Shown here: one piece after another, positions 29,468-40,367 of the stretch
Layout: each line of letters begins with the position of its first letter
How positions within the stretch are numbered: the stretch's first letter is position 1
NCBI GenBank assembly: GCA_030278955.1
Contig: JAOANR010000015.1
Span: 22,538,626-22,602,625 of the forward strand
Direction of reading: 5' to 3'
DNA length: 64,000 bases
From: Hygrophila difformis
Lineage: Eukaryota; Streptophyta; Magnoliopsida; Lamiales; Acanthaceae
The notes under the pieces: generated by a model
The model's input: only the letters and a program-made list of their open reading frames with translations
The model's database searches: none
Told to the model about the DNA's origin: nothing
Program-made: the position numbers and the translations under genes

Positions 29468-32067
29468 TGTAACACCCCGGTTTTTTGTAACCCAGGTCGG
29501 GATGTCACCGCCACATCTCCCTAGTAAGACACGGTTTCTCCGAGCTTACTAAAGAGATGCAAGGCTAGGTATTGCAGTATTTAAAAACACTTAAAGCATT
29601 CAAAATAGCCCATACAATATAATTCGAAAATAATAATAGCATAGCGCAGCGGAAATATTTAGTTTAGTACAGTATCGCAGCGGAAAATATAAAAAGGGCC
29701 GACATGGCCAAAACACGGGTTAAACAGGCCCGTTCATAATGTAGTCTACGTACGAAATTTAAAAGCAAAATGAAAGTTCCCAAAATCCCATGCATGATTC
29801 GTGCTCACACAGGCTCATTCCACATATTCTGTAAAGGAAGGAATAAAAATGGTTTTGATCAGCAAAATTGCTGAGTAAGTTAACACATGCATGATCGTAG
29901 GGTTTAAAAGCCATAACTTTAATAATTTAACAAAAGCATGATAATAACATAATATTTGATTTCATATAATCCATATCATATAGCACAATCTATCTCAGGC
30001 TCTATTTAATAACACATATCACATGGTTCAAGATAATAGCCATAATTTAAATAAAGCATTTAACTAATTTAATTTGACAACAATATCATTTAATCTAGTT
30101 TAATTTAATTTAGAATCCCCATTACATTCCCGATTTGGTATTTCAAAGTTTCACGATAAAAATCGCGATGTCAACAAGTTTAGCCGGTAGCCCGGCGGCC
30201 GCAGCCGTATCAGCCATACCCAGTACCACTCCGGAGCCTCGGGAAACCCATACGGATATTCACGAGAGTGTAGGCTCTAAGTTTCGCCGTTTTGGCAATA
30301 TCACATTTCAAGTATAGCGCGCGGGGTCACCATCGTCCATTACGGCACGAAGTGAATCGTTAGGGGGCACCCTGCAGAGCACTCACCCCTAATTTTAATT
30401 TATCAAGTTTGTAAGGGGATTTAGTTTTTAAAATCTGCCTTCCATTGTATAAATTTAGAAACAATATCTCAATTCGTTTCAACCCTAAAGGTTAATTCCA
30501 TGTTTCAACAAGATTTCAAAATTTCGTTTCGGTAAATCACAGTTTACTCCAAAATTCGTCTAAAATCAGATTTAATTCCAAAAATTCCAAAATTTCATAT
30601 CTGACTCGGAAACATCAAGATCTACAACTTTCGTGTTTTAACTTTTTCAATCCGAGATACCTAAGTAGGTCAAAAACGCCAATTTTCACATAAGAAGAAA
30701 TCTGTCCGAGTTTAATACATCACAGATCAAAGATTTCAATTTCTACCATATCAATTCAACTCCAAATTTAATGAAATTTGACAGGGATCATCTTAAGACA
30801 TTTATCTACAACTTTCATGTTCGGCCAAAGATCTAAAACAGCCTAGATCCTATGTCAAAAACGTGATCAAGATCATTCCTAAGTTCTGTCCAAGATTTCA
30901 AGAACTAGGTTCAAACAGTTCGGTTTCAACGGGTTTTCACATATCAAATCAACTCCAAAAATTCTCAAATTTTTACAGTAGCTAGGTCTAAGTCTTATGA
31001 ACATTTTTCGTGTTTTAAGTTTTCCGTTTGAGTTCGTTTTAAGGGTCGGAAAAATTCACCAAATCTGTTGCGTCGGTAGAAGACAAAAGTGGACAGATTT
31101 ATGATTCTTGTCAAATCTTTTAGGTTTCGAATGTTTTAAAATCTCCCAAAACCATGTAAGGTTAACTTACAGTGTCTATGAACGTCGGGAATGTCCAATT
31201 CGGAGGCGTGGCTTCCAGATCACCGTTTCTCCTCTCCGTTCGTCGGGTTCTACGATCTAGATTCGATACGGGGGTGTAGAAAAAAAAAGGAGATGATTAG
31301 GATTCGTTTTCGAATCGTTTATTGAATAAAGATTGGACCGAGACTTACCACGACTATGGAGATCTGTAGAGAAACTCGTCCAACAGCGTTCGTCTTGGTT
31401 TCGTGCCTCCGACGACTCCGGATTTAGGGTTTCGAACGTATAGAAAGTTGTAGGGTTTTGGTAAACTCGTTTGGGGCTCCCAAGGGCTTATTTATAGAAT
31501 TCTTAGTTCCTAGGGCGTCCACAACCGACCTAGAAGTCTGGAGTCGAGAGATGTTCAACCGAAAGTCGAAAAATCCGCGTTCGAGTGAGAGATTCACGCA
31601 ACAAACAAATCTGTGTGGTGGCGCGGTCGTGGCGCGCTGAAGCCCTTCCACCGCGCGGCCACCGCGCCGACTTCGCCTGGACTTCGGTCCGGGCGGGTCG
31701 TGCGATCCGTCGTGCTTTTCCGCCTCTCTTTCGGGTTTCTATCCCTCTATGCTCCCGAATTCCGATTTCCGCGGTATATTCGGGTTCATACTTTCTCTCT
31801 AATTTTATTCCCAGTCTAATTGAATGTTTTGGACTCGAATACTCGAGTTCATTAGTGTCGGGTTTTGGTGTTCCATTTATCCATCCTTTTGTTTAATTAA
31901 ATTCCTTTAATTCCTTTTTAAGTAAAAATCTCATTTCTCATTTTCTTATCTTTATTTATTTCTTTTATTTGCTGGTTTTGTTTATTTATTTATAGTATTT
32001 ATTTTATTTATTATTTATTTATTTAATTACTGTTTTATTTTATGTTGGAAAATTCTCGGGTATTACA
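29468..32067 (-). repeat. 5' LTR of element 2
   Basis: A 2,600-base partner of 20817-23417 with the same boundaries and landmarks; TATA box at 31489-31496. It has one T fewer near 31022. Confidence 0.9.
29829..31170 (-). promoter_or_regulatory. Putative intron, 5' LTR of element 2
   Basis: Donor GTAAGTTAAC (31170-31161), its exact complement at 29875-29884, the CAGCAA/TTGCTG hairpin and the acceptor ending at 29829. As the 5' LTR this is the copy that would be transcribed. Confidence 0.5.
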
Positions 32068-32089
32068 CTTCCCCCCTCATTCATGCTGG

Positions 32090-33076
32090 TTCATTTAATC
32101 AGGTGATTGCAATCAAACGGATATTGAAATGTTTAACATTGACTACGAGACTTAAAATCAATTATGGGAAGATTAGCTTGATTGGAATAAATTGCCCGAA
32201 GGAGCTGGTACGGGATGCAACAGGCATGCTCGGGTGCCCCGTTGGAAGTTGGCCCATGAAGTATTTAGGGATTCCTATCGGTGGACGGATCAATAGTACG
32301 ACAATATGGCAACCGGTGTTGGATAGGATCGAAAGGAAATTGGCAGGTTGGAAAGGTGGACTGCTGGTCACATTTGTCTCATAAAATCGGTTATGTGCAG
32401 CCTGCCGGTGTATTTTTTTATCGATATTTAAAGTTCCCAAAATGGTGGTGGACCGGTTCGAAAGCTTTAAGAGAATTTTTTTGGAATAGTGGGAGGGAAC
32501 TAGGCGGATTCACACTATTTGTTGGGAAAAAATCTGTAGTTACAAGGAGGATGGAGGCTTGAGTATTTGGGATACACGGCGATTTAACTCGACCCTTTTA
32601 CTTAGATGGAGATGGAGATTCGGGAAGGAGCGAACTTTATGGAGAGATGTCATCAACGTGAAATATTATGGTAATATGCCCCCTTTAATACCAGAAGCCA
32701 TAAAGGGCTGAACAACATGGGGAAAAATCCGTTGTGCATGGGAATAGGGGCTGATGGGAGAGCAAGGTGATGGGTTCGTTATCCAAGTTGGTAATGGATC
32801 TGAAAGTCAGTTTAGGCAAGATATTTGGGTAAGAGAGGGTCGGCCATTAAAGGAACTTTTCCCCAGATTATTTGTGGTGGCAGCCAACAAGGTGGGAATG
32901 GTAGCAAAATTTGGCAAGTGGTCCGGGTTCGTATGGGAGTGGAAGGTTCAAACGCGTAGGGTTTTGTTTGATTGGGAATTGGATGTCTGGAATAATGTTC
33001 TGGTTGTATTGAATAGGGTTCGGATGAACAGATATATGAATGACAGAGCCCTGTGGTCGAGGGAGGGTGATGGAAG
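32090..33076 (+). pseudogene. LINE (L1-type) ORF2 fragment, RT end
   Basis: Conceptual translation gives the end of a non-LTR RT: LKINYGKISLIGIN, MKYLGIPIGGRINSTTIWQP and RIERKLAGWKG. After frameshifts and stops it continues through the linker region (GNGSESQFRQDIWV, GRPLKELFPRLF). It is of the same family as the LINE at 59712. The 3' part is lost where a copia LTR begins at 33077. The 5' side joins the old LTR sequence just after element 2's target duplication. Confidence 0.8.
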
Positions 33077-33934
33077 TGTTGGGAACCAGTTTTGAGCAAA
33101 TGTGTTCAAAATCGATGTCTGGACTACTTCGTTGAACCAACCCCGTCTGTGTTCGACAAACTATTTAAAGGAAGAGAAGCTGACAAATCTGCATGAAGAT
33201 CATCTCCAACGGTCAGCTGATTTATGCCCGGATCGTGTTCAAAGAGAAAGGAAATAAGGATCTCCTATTCCGGGCAACTCCATTCTAAGGAAGGAATAAT
33301 TATAGTAATAAAATCCTACCTTAGAATGGAGGGTTGTCTTCTCTCTTCAAATACGCCGGCCAAGGGATGGACAAAGTGACGACTGAATTATTCATTTTCT
33401 CCCTTGTGCCCTCGAAGTATTTGAGAAGTGAGAAACACATTCCTTCCGTGTTTGTGATTACATCATACATTGTTCTTGATTGGAGTCGACGAATTCAATC
33501 AAGCCTCTCGAGGAGTCGTCAACACACGAGCTTAACCGAAGTTATTCTTGAAGGAGGGTCGCCAATAGGTTTCGACCAAGGGTAACTTGAAGGGGGAGCC
33601 TTCAAGGAATTGGAGCAAGGTCGGGGAGATCTTCACCAAAACGAGGGAGTGTTTTGGTTCAACAATTCAACCGCTTGGAGATTGGAGTTGGGCGAGTTAA
33701 ATCACTATTGTTTAGATCGAGGATCAAGTTAAAACAAATAGTGAACCTCCTGGATTGGTATCCCCCAGATGTAGGCTTGTGCCGAACTGGGTCAACAAAT
33801 CTTTGAGTTCGTTAACTTACAGTTTATTTGTATTCCGCTGCTTATTATCATAAACTGTTTAACTTGTCCACGGAAGGTGTTTGAACTAGTTTTCAGGACT
33901 GGTACATTGGTTATCCCTGCAAACGGACCTAACA
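33077..33934 (+). repeat. 5' LTR of a truncated copia (SIRE-like) element
   Basis: TGTTGGGAACC start and CCTAACA end, 858 bases, followed by a primer site TGGTATCAGAGC at 33937-33948. It inserted into the LINE. No matching 3' LTR is in the window, so the rest of the element has been deleted. Confidence 0.75.
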
Positions 33935-33988
33935 ATTGGTATCAGAGCCACACGCTTGACAACGAGATCCAGTCAAAAAAAGGATAAC

Positions 33989-34184
33989 CAAGGTGGTTCA
34001 GTAACCAGACCCCCATTGCTCGACGGATCAAACTATGGCTATTGGAAAGATCAAATGGAGGCATTTTTCATTGCACTAGATGAAGGAGCATAGGATGCAG
34101 TAGAGACTCAATATCACCCTCCAGTTGTTGAAAAAGATGGTGTGAAAACCCTAAATCCAAGGAGCGAATGGACTGCAACTGTAC
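33989..34184 (+). pseudogene. Start of copia gag, broken
   Basis: About 65 codons resembling the N-terminus of the SIRE gag at 47868 (here PPLLDGSNYGYWKDQMEAFF, there PPLLDGTNFSYWKTRMRAFL). A stop (TAG) replaces the usual Trp codon in the DEGxWDAVE motif. The fragment ends abruptly at 34184. Confidence 0.75.
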
Positions 34185-34216
34185 CAGTACAAAGGTACTG
34201 CGTAAGTTAATATACA
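34185..34216. repeat. 32-base segment identical to part of the old LTR
   Basis: Exactly matches 9327-9358, which is the hairpin plus anti-donor segment of the old Ty3 LTR. It sits at the breakpoint of the truncated copia element, like filler DNA from repair. Confidence 0.7.
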
Positions 34217-37130
34217 CATGAAGCAAACATAAGAGTATTGTAGAGAGAAAAGCAATGCCTTGGAGCTATAAAGTCTTTGTCATTTTTGTCTTCATATTAG
34301 CTATCCTCATCCCTACATATTCAAGGTTACTATACAAGTAAAAATCACGGACAGAAAGAATTGGCAGACAAACCACAATCATCCTCGAACGACACGACCC
34401 CCGAAATCAGCCAATGAAAACCCAAACAGGGAAAAGTACAGCGTAACGGGAAATAAGAATTATTTTTTATTTAATATTTGATAATGGAACAATAATAATA
34501 CCTTGTGATTAGGCAGCCTGCGAAGCTCGAAAAATGAATATAATCGTTCAGATCTGAGCACAGAAAACCTGTAGAACAAGAGCTGAAAACATCAACACAT
34601 CTACGTATGATATGGATTACCAGAATGGTATACAACAAGCCAATTTATTTTAAATGTCAGAGCGAGAAAAAGAATATCACAGGTGGTTGCTGAAACAAAG
34701 ATACAAATTAAAAAGAATATGGATGAAGTAGCGAAACAGGACTCAACAATAAGTGAACGATAACAGGGCACATACATTCAGCAAGAAGCTAGTAACAACG
34801 CTCATAATAAGCAACAAACAAAAATGCGCATAAGATGCGATCTCAAACAGGAAAACTTGTGGGCATAAAAGATGGTAAGGATCATAGTGGTAGAGCCAAA
34901 CATTCCAATTTAAAACCGGTAAAAGACGAACATATGATTGCAAGAACTTGCAACTTTCGTAACGCGGTCAACTGATACATTACTTTGGCATATGGGAATG
35001 AATCTATTACATTATAAATGACTTAACTTATTCCAACCACATTAAAATCCACCTAAAACATAATCCACCTGAACTAACAAAGTGCAAGCACTGAAACCCC
35101 ACTCATAGGAGATAACTAGCAAGGGTTAATCAAATTTGGACAGGAGTTAGAATTCACAGTTTCTATAACTGATGAGTGCACACCAAATGCAGCCAAACAA
35201 GCACAAAGAAATTAGAAATTCAATGCGAACAAAGCAGAACACATGCCATAGAAACGTAAAATGGCAGGGGGGAAAAAGGCGCGAAAAACCAGAACTCCAT
35301 ATTAACCAAAAAATGTCAATACGTAACTAATTGCAACACTTATTCAATGAAATATTACAAAATTGTTCAATAGGCAGAAAATGGGATACGATGAAAATAT
35401 TATGTTCATCCAAACAAGCCGAAGGTTGGGAGTTACATACCTAAAGCATTTCACCTCCTGTTCATCATGACTTTAGCAATAGACACAGCGGCTGAACCCT
35501 AAATCATATAGTCGAAGGAAAAATTTAAGAAAACTTAAGAGGACACAGCAGAGAAAAGAACCTCTAAATGACGGAAATAAAATACAACACGACAAGCAAC
35601 CGAACGTCGCCACTCAGCAACCGAATGTCGTATGGTGTGGTGAGGCGTATGTATTATTAAATATGGAATAGAAAAGTGTCTATCTCATCTTTACTTTTAA
35701 GTGAAAAGGGGGGGGGGGGGGGGAGTTTGGAGAACTTTCTTATCTCTATGGCGCCGTCTCATCAATGAGCATATATTAGTTATAGATATGAGATATAGCT
35801 TTTGTGCTTGTCAATCTCTATCCCATTTTTCAGGTATAGTTTTCTTTGATCACAGATCGCGCTATGAAATAGCCCTTTCTAAATAAGGCGGTGGCGTTCT
35901 CTCTCTAATAAAATAAAGCCAGGGGAAAAACCATTCCTGTGTTTAGGTCCCTACTAAGCAGAATTCGTAAACTATGCAAAGGCTATTTTCATACTTCTTC
36001 AAAAGTTTCTAGCAATAAAAGCAAAAACAATTCCCAACGCCCTTACGAGGTAGTGAAGCAATGCGAAAGAAGACAATAAGACAGACTTTGGAAACTCACA
36101 ATGTTGGGTAAAATAGGAAAAAACACCAGAGATGACCAAATGATGATGAAAGGCTTACTGTAAAGAATCACACAATTCATACAGATTAGAGGGCGTAGGA
36201 AACAATAAACTAAACTTTGAAAACTCTTAACAGCAACTAAAACAGAGAGAAATATTCAATATTGTTTAAAGGTGACCTAAAAAATGGAGGAAAGTAAAGG
36301 TCCATAACATCGGCAACGAGGAAATAAAGGGACAAATGTAAATAATTAATTATAAGAGTGGCTTCAGGAATCGAAATAGAAGATCACAAATTTTGTCATG
36401 TGTGCACGACTAAGTCCCAGGGGAAAAAATGAGGTTAAAAAGATACCACTATTTTGCAGATAGAGAGCACACAAATATAATTCACTTGATTGTTCCTATT
36501 GAAAGAGAAATCATATTCATTGAATATAACTTACAATGACAAAACAACTCCGATGAATAAATCCAATGAAAGCGACGGGAAAACAAACCTCAAAGCAGAT
36601 ACACTAAATGAGAAAGTAAATTGAATAGAAATTGCAAAGGCGAAAATGAAACATCACTAAGGCGGTTTATATAGAAAGAAATTGAATAGGGTGAAAGTGC
36701 ATAAACGCATAGGGTTTCACATCTCGGTTCCAGAGCAGCGGGCGGCATTGACGGAGAGCTGAAAGGCAACAGGACACGAAAAAATTTAAGTTAATGATTA
36801 CACAGGATCGGCCCCAGCAGAGAAAGAAATAGGGTCCGATTAAATAGCTTACACTCACAACCGCACGGGCTGCTCCTAAAGATAGGAATACCGAAAGGGA
36901 CGGAACAGCTCGTAGTTAGTGGCGACGGGACGGCCGGCTGTACTCCGGCGAGGATCTACAAATTGCAATGCCCAATTAAGTCAACATTCAACAATTAGTT
37001 TAAAATCAGCAAAACCCAACATAAATAGATCCGCTTGACATGAAATATGAAGCAAAATAAAGAAGGCAAGAAGGAAATTGGTGTGCCCTAGTAGGAGGAT
37101 GATAGGAAAGAGGAAAGAAAACTTACAAAA
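34217..37130. other. Long AT-rich stretch without a recognised gene
   Basis: No ORF with recognisable similarity. A 24-codon ORF at 34254-34328 begins with a hydrophobic segment (FVIFVFILAILIP) but has no support. There is a run of 16 G at 35708-35723. On the minus strand several stretches (for example around 36670-36960) have splice-like CAG and GTAAG motifs, so this may be intron or UTR of the minus-strand unit starting near 37800. Confidence 0.35.
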
Positions 37131-37800
37131 TTCCCAACCCTGCAGCGGCCGTGGAGGTTAGCAGCTTGGCGGAAGGCGAAAGTGAAACAAAAAGAGACGG
37201 TGGCGGCAGTTGCGAACGACGACGATCTTCAGATGCGACCAACACCGCCCTCCTCACCCCGGCTTCGCACCAACGCCGCGCCTCCCTGCCCGACGTGGCG
37301 GCGGCGGCTGCAGATGCGCCCACAAACAGGCCACGCAATCCGAAAATCAAGACAAGCTAAACCTGTAAGTAGCGAAACAACTGCCCCAATTTCAAAAATC
37401 ACCGCAGAATCCGCGATCTTCAGCCCTCAACCCTAAACCCCAGGGCATCGGCGAAGGACACGGCCGGCGAGGCAACAGCAGAGCCGAAGGGAAGACGGGT
37501 CTGGCAAGGCGAGGGCGAGAGGAACAAGGAGAAGAGGAAGACGACGTGAAGCCGGCGGCAACAAAAGAACAAGGGCTGGTAGCAAGGGCGAGGGCAAGGA
37601 AGATTGGAGATGCGGATCGCAAGGGCAGGGAAGCGTGGGAGGAAAGAGAAGTCAGGAAAAATAAAAATTGAGATCAAACCAAACGACACCGTCTTGCACT
37701 TGAATAGCACTTGAATGCCATGGCAAAAATGGTAATTTGTGGGAAACAAAATAGTACTATTCCTGCCCAATTCACTATTCATTAGTAAAGTGTCACTTAT
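37131..37800 (-). other. Possible promoter and first exons of a minus-strand transcript
   Basis: On the minus strand a TATA-like ACTATATATAAG lies near 37797-37808. It is followed by a CT-rich then GC-rich leader (37130-37640) with a splice-like TTACAG (near 37363) and a donor-like GTAAGTTTTC (37122-37131). The GC-rich text encodes only low-complexity short ORFs without family. It may be the 5' end of a non-coding or truncated host gene. Weak evidence. Confidence 0.25.
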
Positions 37801-37901
37801 ATATAGTATAAGATATAAGATATAAGATATGGTGTATATATTATTGGTAGTTGCATATTGTCTATTGCTCAGTCGTTGTACAATCTATAGATATCTTCAT
37901 A

Positions 37902-38091
37902 CTCCCTCTGTCCCATTCCAAATGTCCTACTTACTATTTTTTGATGTCCCATTACAAATGTCTTCTTTTTATAAATAGAAATAATTTTTCCCTCCAACAA
38001 CTATGTGGACCCCATTATATACTCACAAACCAACTCTACCTTAATTCCCGTACCCAACATTAACAAGACAATTGGGGTGAGACGGAGGGAG
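37902..38091. mobile_element. Stowaway MITE
   Basis: 190 bases with terminal inverted repeats CTCCCTCTGTCCCA and (reverse complement of the right end) CTCCCTCCGTCTCA, flanked by TA on both sides (37900-37901, 38092-38093). This is the Tc1/mariner Stowaway signature. No coding capacity. Confidence 0.9.
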
Positions 38092-38165
38092 TATAATTTT
38101 TAAAATAGTTTATGAAGCTTGGGGAATGTAATCGAAATAATAAAGTTGAACAATTTCATTTGTTC

Positions 38166-39038
38166 AATTCGATTTTCTTCTACATTTTTCACATTCACGC
38201 CCATTGGGCGGGGTGATACTAATTATACTAATGACGGGAGTTAGGGTGGATTTCTCGGTCTCAACAACCTGTTGTACCATAGGAATCCCAGCAAAACCGC
38301 CAATCTGCCACAGGATCACCAGAGTCAGAACACAAGGGTGCCGCAACAAGAGAACGAGAAAAACACACCCAATTGCGTGGTAACGAACAATGCCCGAGCC
38401 CAATCTTTTCAGGAATTTCCTTTTTCCATATCCAACTCCAGAAGCCATGGTCTTGCAAGTTCGCAGATAGCCAAGCATAAGCAGACTTTACCGTGTAGAT
38501 ACCCGTAGTATTCATACGCCAATGCATGATATCAAGAGTACTGCCCGAAAGAATAGGAGTCGGGGTACCAGTAATTGACTCTTTAAGTTCCTTCGGGAGC
38601 CAAGTGTACAACCTATCCAAACGCCATGTACCCTCTCTCACAATGTCGTTAATCTTATAATCAATGTTACAAACATGTACAAAGGGAACTTTGGAGGCCA
38701 AACAATCACCCTTCCACCATGGAACAAACCAAAGCGAGCTTTCACCATTTCCAATCCTTATACCCAATCCCTACCATAATCCTGTGCTCACCTTACATCA
38801 AGCCTTCCACGCCTTAATTAGTACTCTTGAAACAAACCATCCTGTATCCCATAGTTTTCCCTAAAGCTCTCACCCATAATTTATACGATGAGCCAATAAA
38901 GCCAAATATCAGTCTCCCCTTAAGTGCAATATTCATAGGCCGTGCTGCCCAAATACCCAGAACTCAGCTACGTCTGTCCCTAGTCACAGTGGACCAATTG
39001 ATAAGATGTAATCTTTTGCCATACGCCCCTTTTGTAAT
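38166..39038 (-). pseudogene. LINE ORF2 fragment (zf-RVT region)
   Basis: Minus-strand text of a plant L1-type ORF2 after the RT: KRLHLINWSTV, GNGESSLWFVPWWKGD, STLDIMHWRMNTTGIYTVKSA and a zf-RVT-like WIWKKEIPEKI followed by LPRNWVCFSR. Several frameshifts and stops. The SIRE element inserted into its 5' side at 39038; only about 20 more bases can belong to it beyond 48872. Confidence 0.7.
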
Positions 39039-39043
39039 CCCTT

Positions 39044-39995
39044 TGTTGGTCCCTTATACGTCAAGACTAATATTCTCAACCTCGACTGTTTGTTCAATCA
39101 CACACTTAAATAACTTATTAGTAGGTTAGTACTTAAAGATAAATAAATGCAGTAAAGAGAAAAGAACAAACAGAGAGTTGATGACCCAGTTCGGCCCAAG
39201 GCCTACGTCTGGGGGATACCAATCCAGGAGTGTTCCACTATGTGTTCGAACACCACGTTACAACACGAACAATAGTGAACCAGTAACCTTTTACTCCAAC
39301 ACCCAAGCAGATGATCGATGGTACCAGAAACTCCCTTTTCTGGTGAGAATACTCCGATTCTACTTCGACCCCTTGAAGACTCCTTCTCCAAGTTTCCCTT
39401 GAGTGAGCCTGTAAAAGATCCTCCCTTTGATGTAGCAATGAAGGGTAGTATCTTTGTTGACACGATCTCGAGTGTTGCCCTTGATTAAAGTGTCGGATTT
39501 GATCAAGGGTTCAATGTGCACGATGACTCCGAAGAACACTCAAGTAGCAATCTCCTTCACAAGTGATGAATCTTGCGGATGGGGTGAAGAGATTGCTCAA
39601 GAATTTCTCAAGAAGGCTTTTGCAATGTATTTTCAAATGATTGTCTCCGTAATGAACCAATGCATTTTTCTTTCTTAAAAAGCCGTTCGAAATCCCAACA
39701 CTATGGAAGGGAATTACTCAATCCCTCGAATCCTTCCACCTTCCTTAGCTGCTTCCTTCCTTACACGGATGAGGAGATCCTCTTGCCAAAACTTCTATGA
39801 TCCCAGCAAGGCAATGGCAGACGACCGTTGGGCGTACGCTTCTTTCCATGCGGGGCAAGGTTTATCCGATTCGAGAAAGGCAATCCAAAGATTTGCTCCC
39901 AAGAATAATATGCGGATAAGATCAAGGGGGTGGGATCCTACCTAGTGTTCAACATCGGATTGGAACACATTATCTCAAAAATAGAGGTTCTAACA
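39044..39995 (-). repeat. 3' LTR of the SIRE element
   Basis: 952 bases, TGTTGG to CTAACA as read on the plus strand. Short ORFs within it recur identically in the other LTR and are not genes. Confidence 0.9.
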
Positions 39996-40009
39996 ATCTC
40001 CCTCTTTTT
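39996..40009 (-). other. Polypurine tract of the SIRE element
   Basis: Minus-strand AAAAAGAGGGAGAT directly before the 3' LTR; primer for plus-strand DNA synthesis. Confidence 0.85.
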
Positions 40010-40367
40010 GACATAATGTGAGCCAGTAAGATCAAAGATCCTCCGATGTGTGAACAACATAAGAAAAACAAAATGGCCAATCCCAACCACCATTACATAG
40101 CAATATCCCCAACAACCTATCTAATGCTCCGTACAAAAAGATCATGAAAAACACAGGAGCATGTACAATAAAACCAATAAAGCCAGCAACAAATAATCCA
40201 GTCCAATACTAACAAACAATACTACAAGTCCAATAACAAGAGTCCAACAAAGAGAGTCCAACAAAGCGACTGAACATAAACCAAAAACACTTACCAGAGT
40301 CAGGCATAGGCATCTTTGATTGCACAGCTTTCTCCACCTCTGGATCACAATATGGCAAAAGAGCCAA

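Larger units (their letters stand above)
20817..32067 (-). mobile_element. Element 2: young, partly degraded Ty3 retrotransposon on the minus strand
   Basis: An 11,251-base insertion with perfect target duplication CTTCC (20812-20816 and 32068-32072) and LTRs of 2,601 and 2,600 bases. By eye the LTRs differ at about ten substitutions and one indel. In its own direction: 5' LTR, primer site, coiled-coil ORF, reverse-oriented spliced gene, pol lacking gag, protease and RT core, polypurine tract, a truncated foreign LTR start, a second polypurine tract, 3' LTR. Same plan as element 1 but with a different LTR family. Confidence 0.9.

Noticed and set aside
32812..33140. Minus-strand ORFs over the LINE fragment
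   Set aside because: Reverse shadows of the decayed LINE reading frames.
34743..34943. 66-residue hydrophobic minus-strand ORF
   Set aside because: No start context, no family and AT-rich surroundings; likely chance.
37392..37622. 76-residue ORF with a secretory-looking N-terminus on the minus strand
   Set aside because: Starts at TTG, low-complexity Ser/Pro/Arg composition in a GC-rich leader-like region; no homology recognised.
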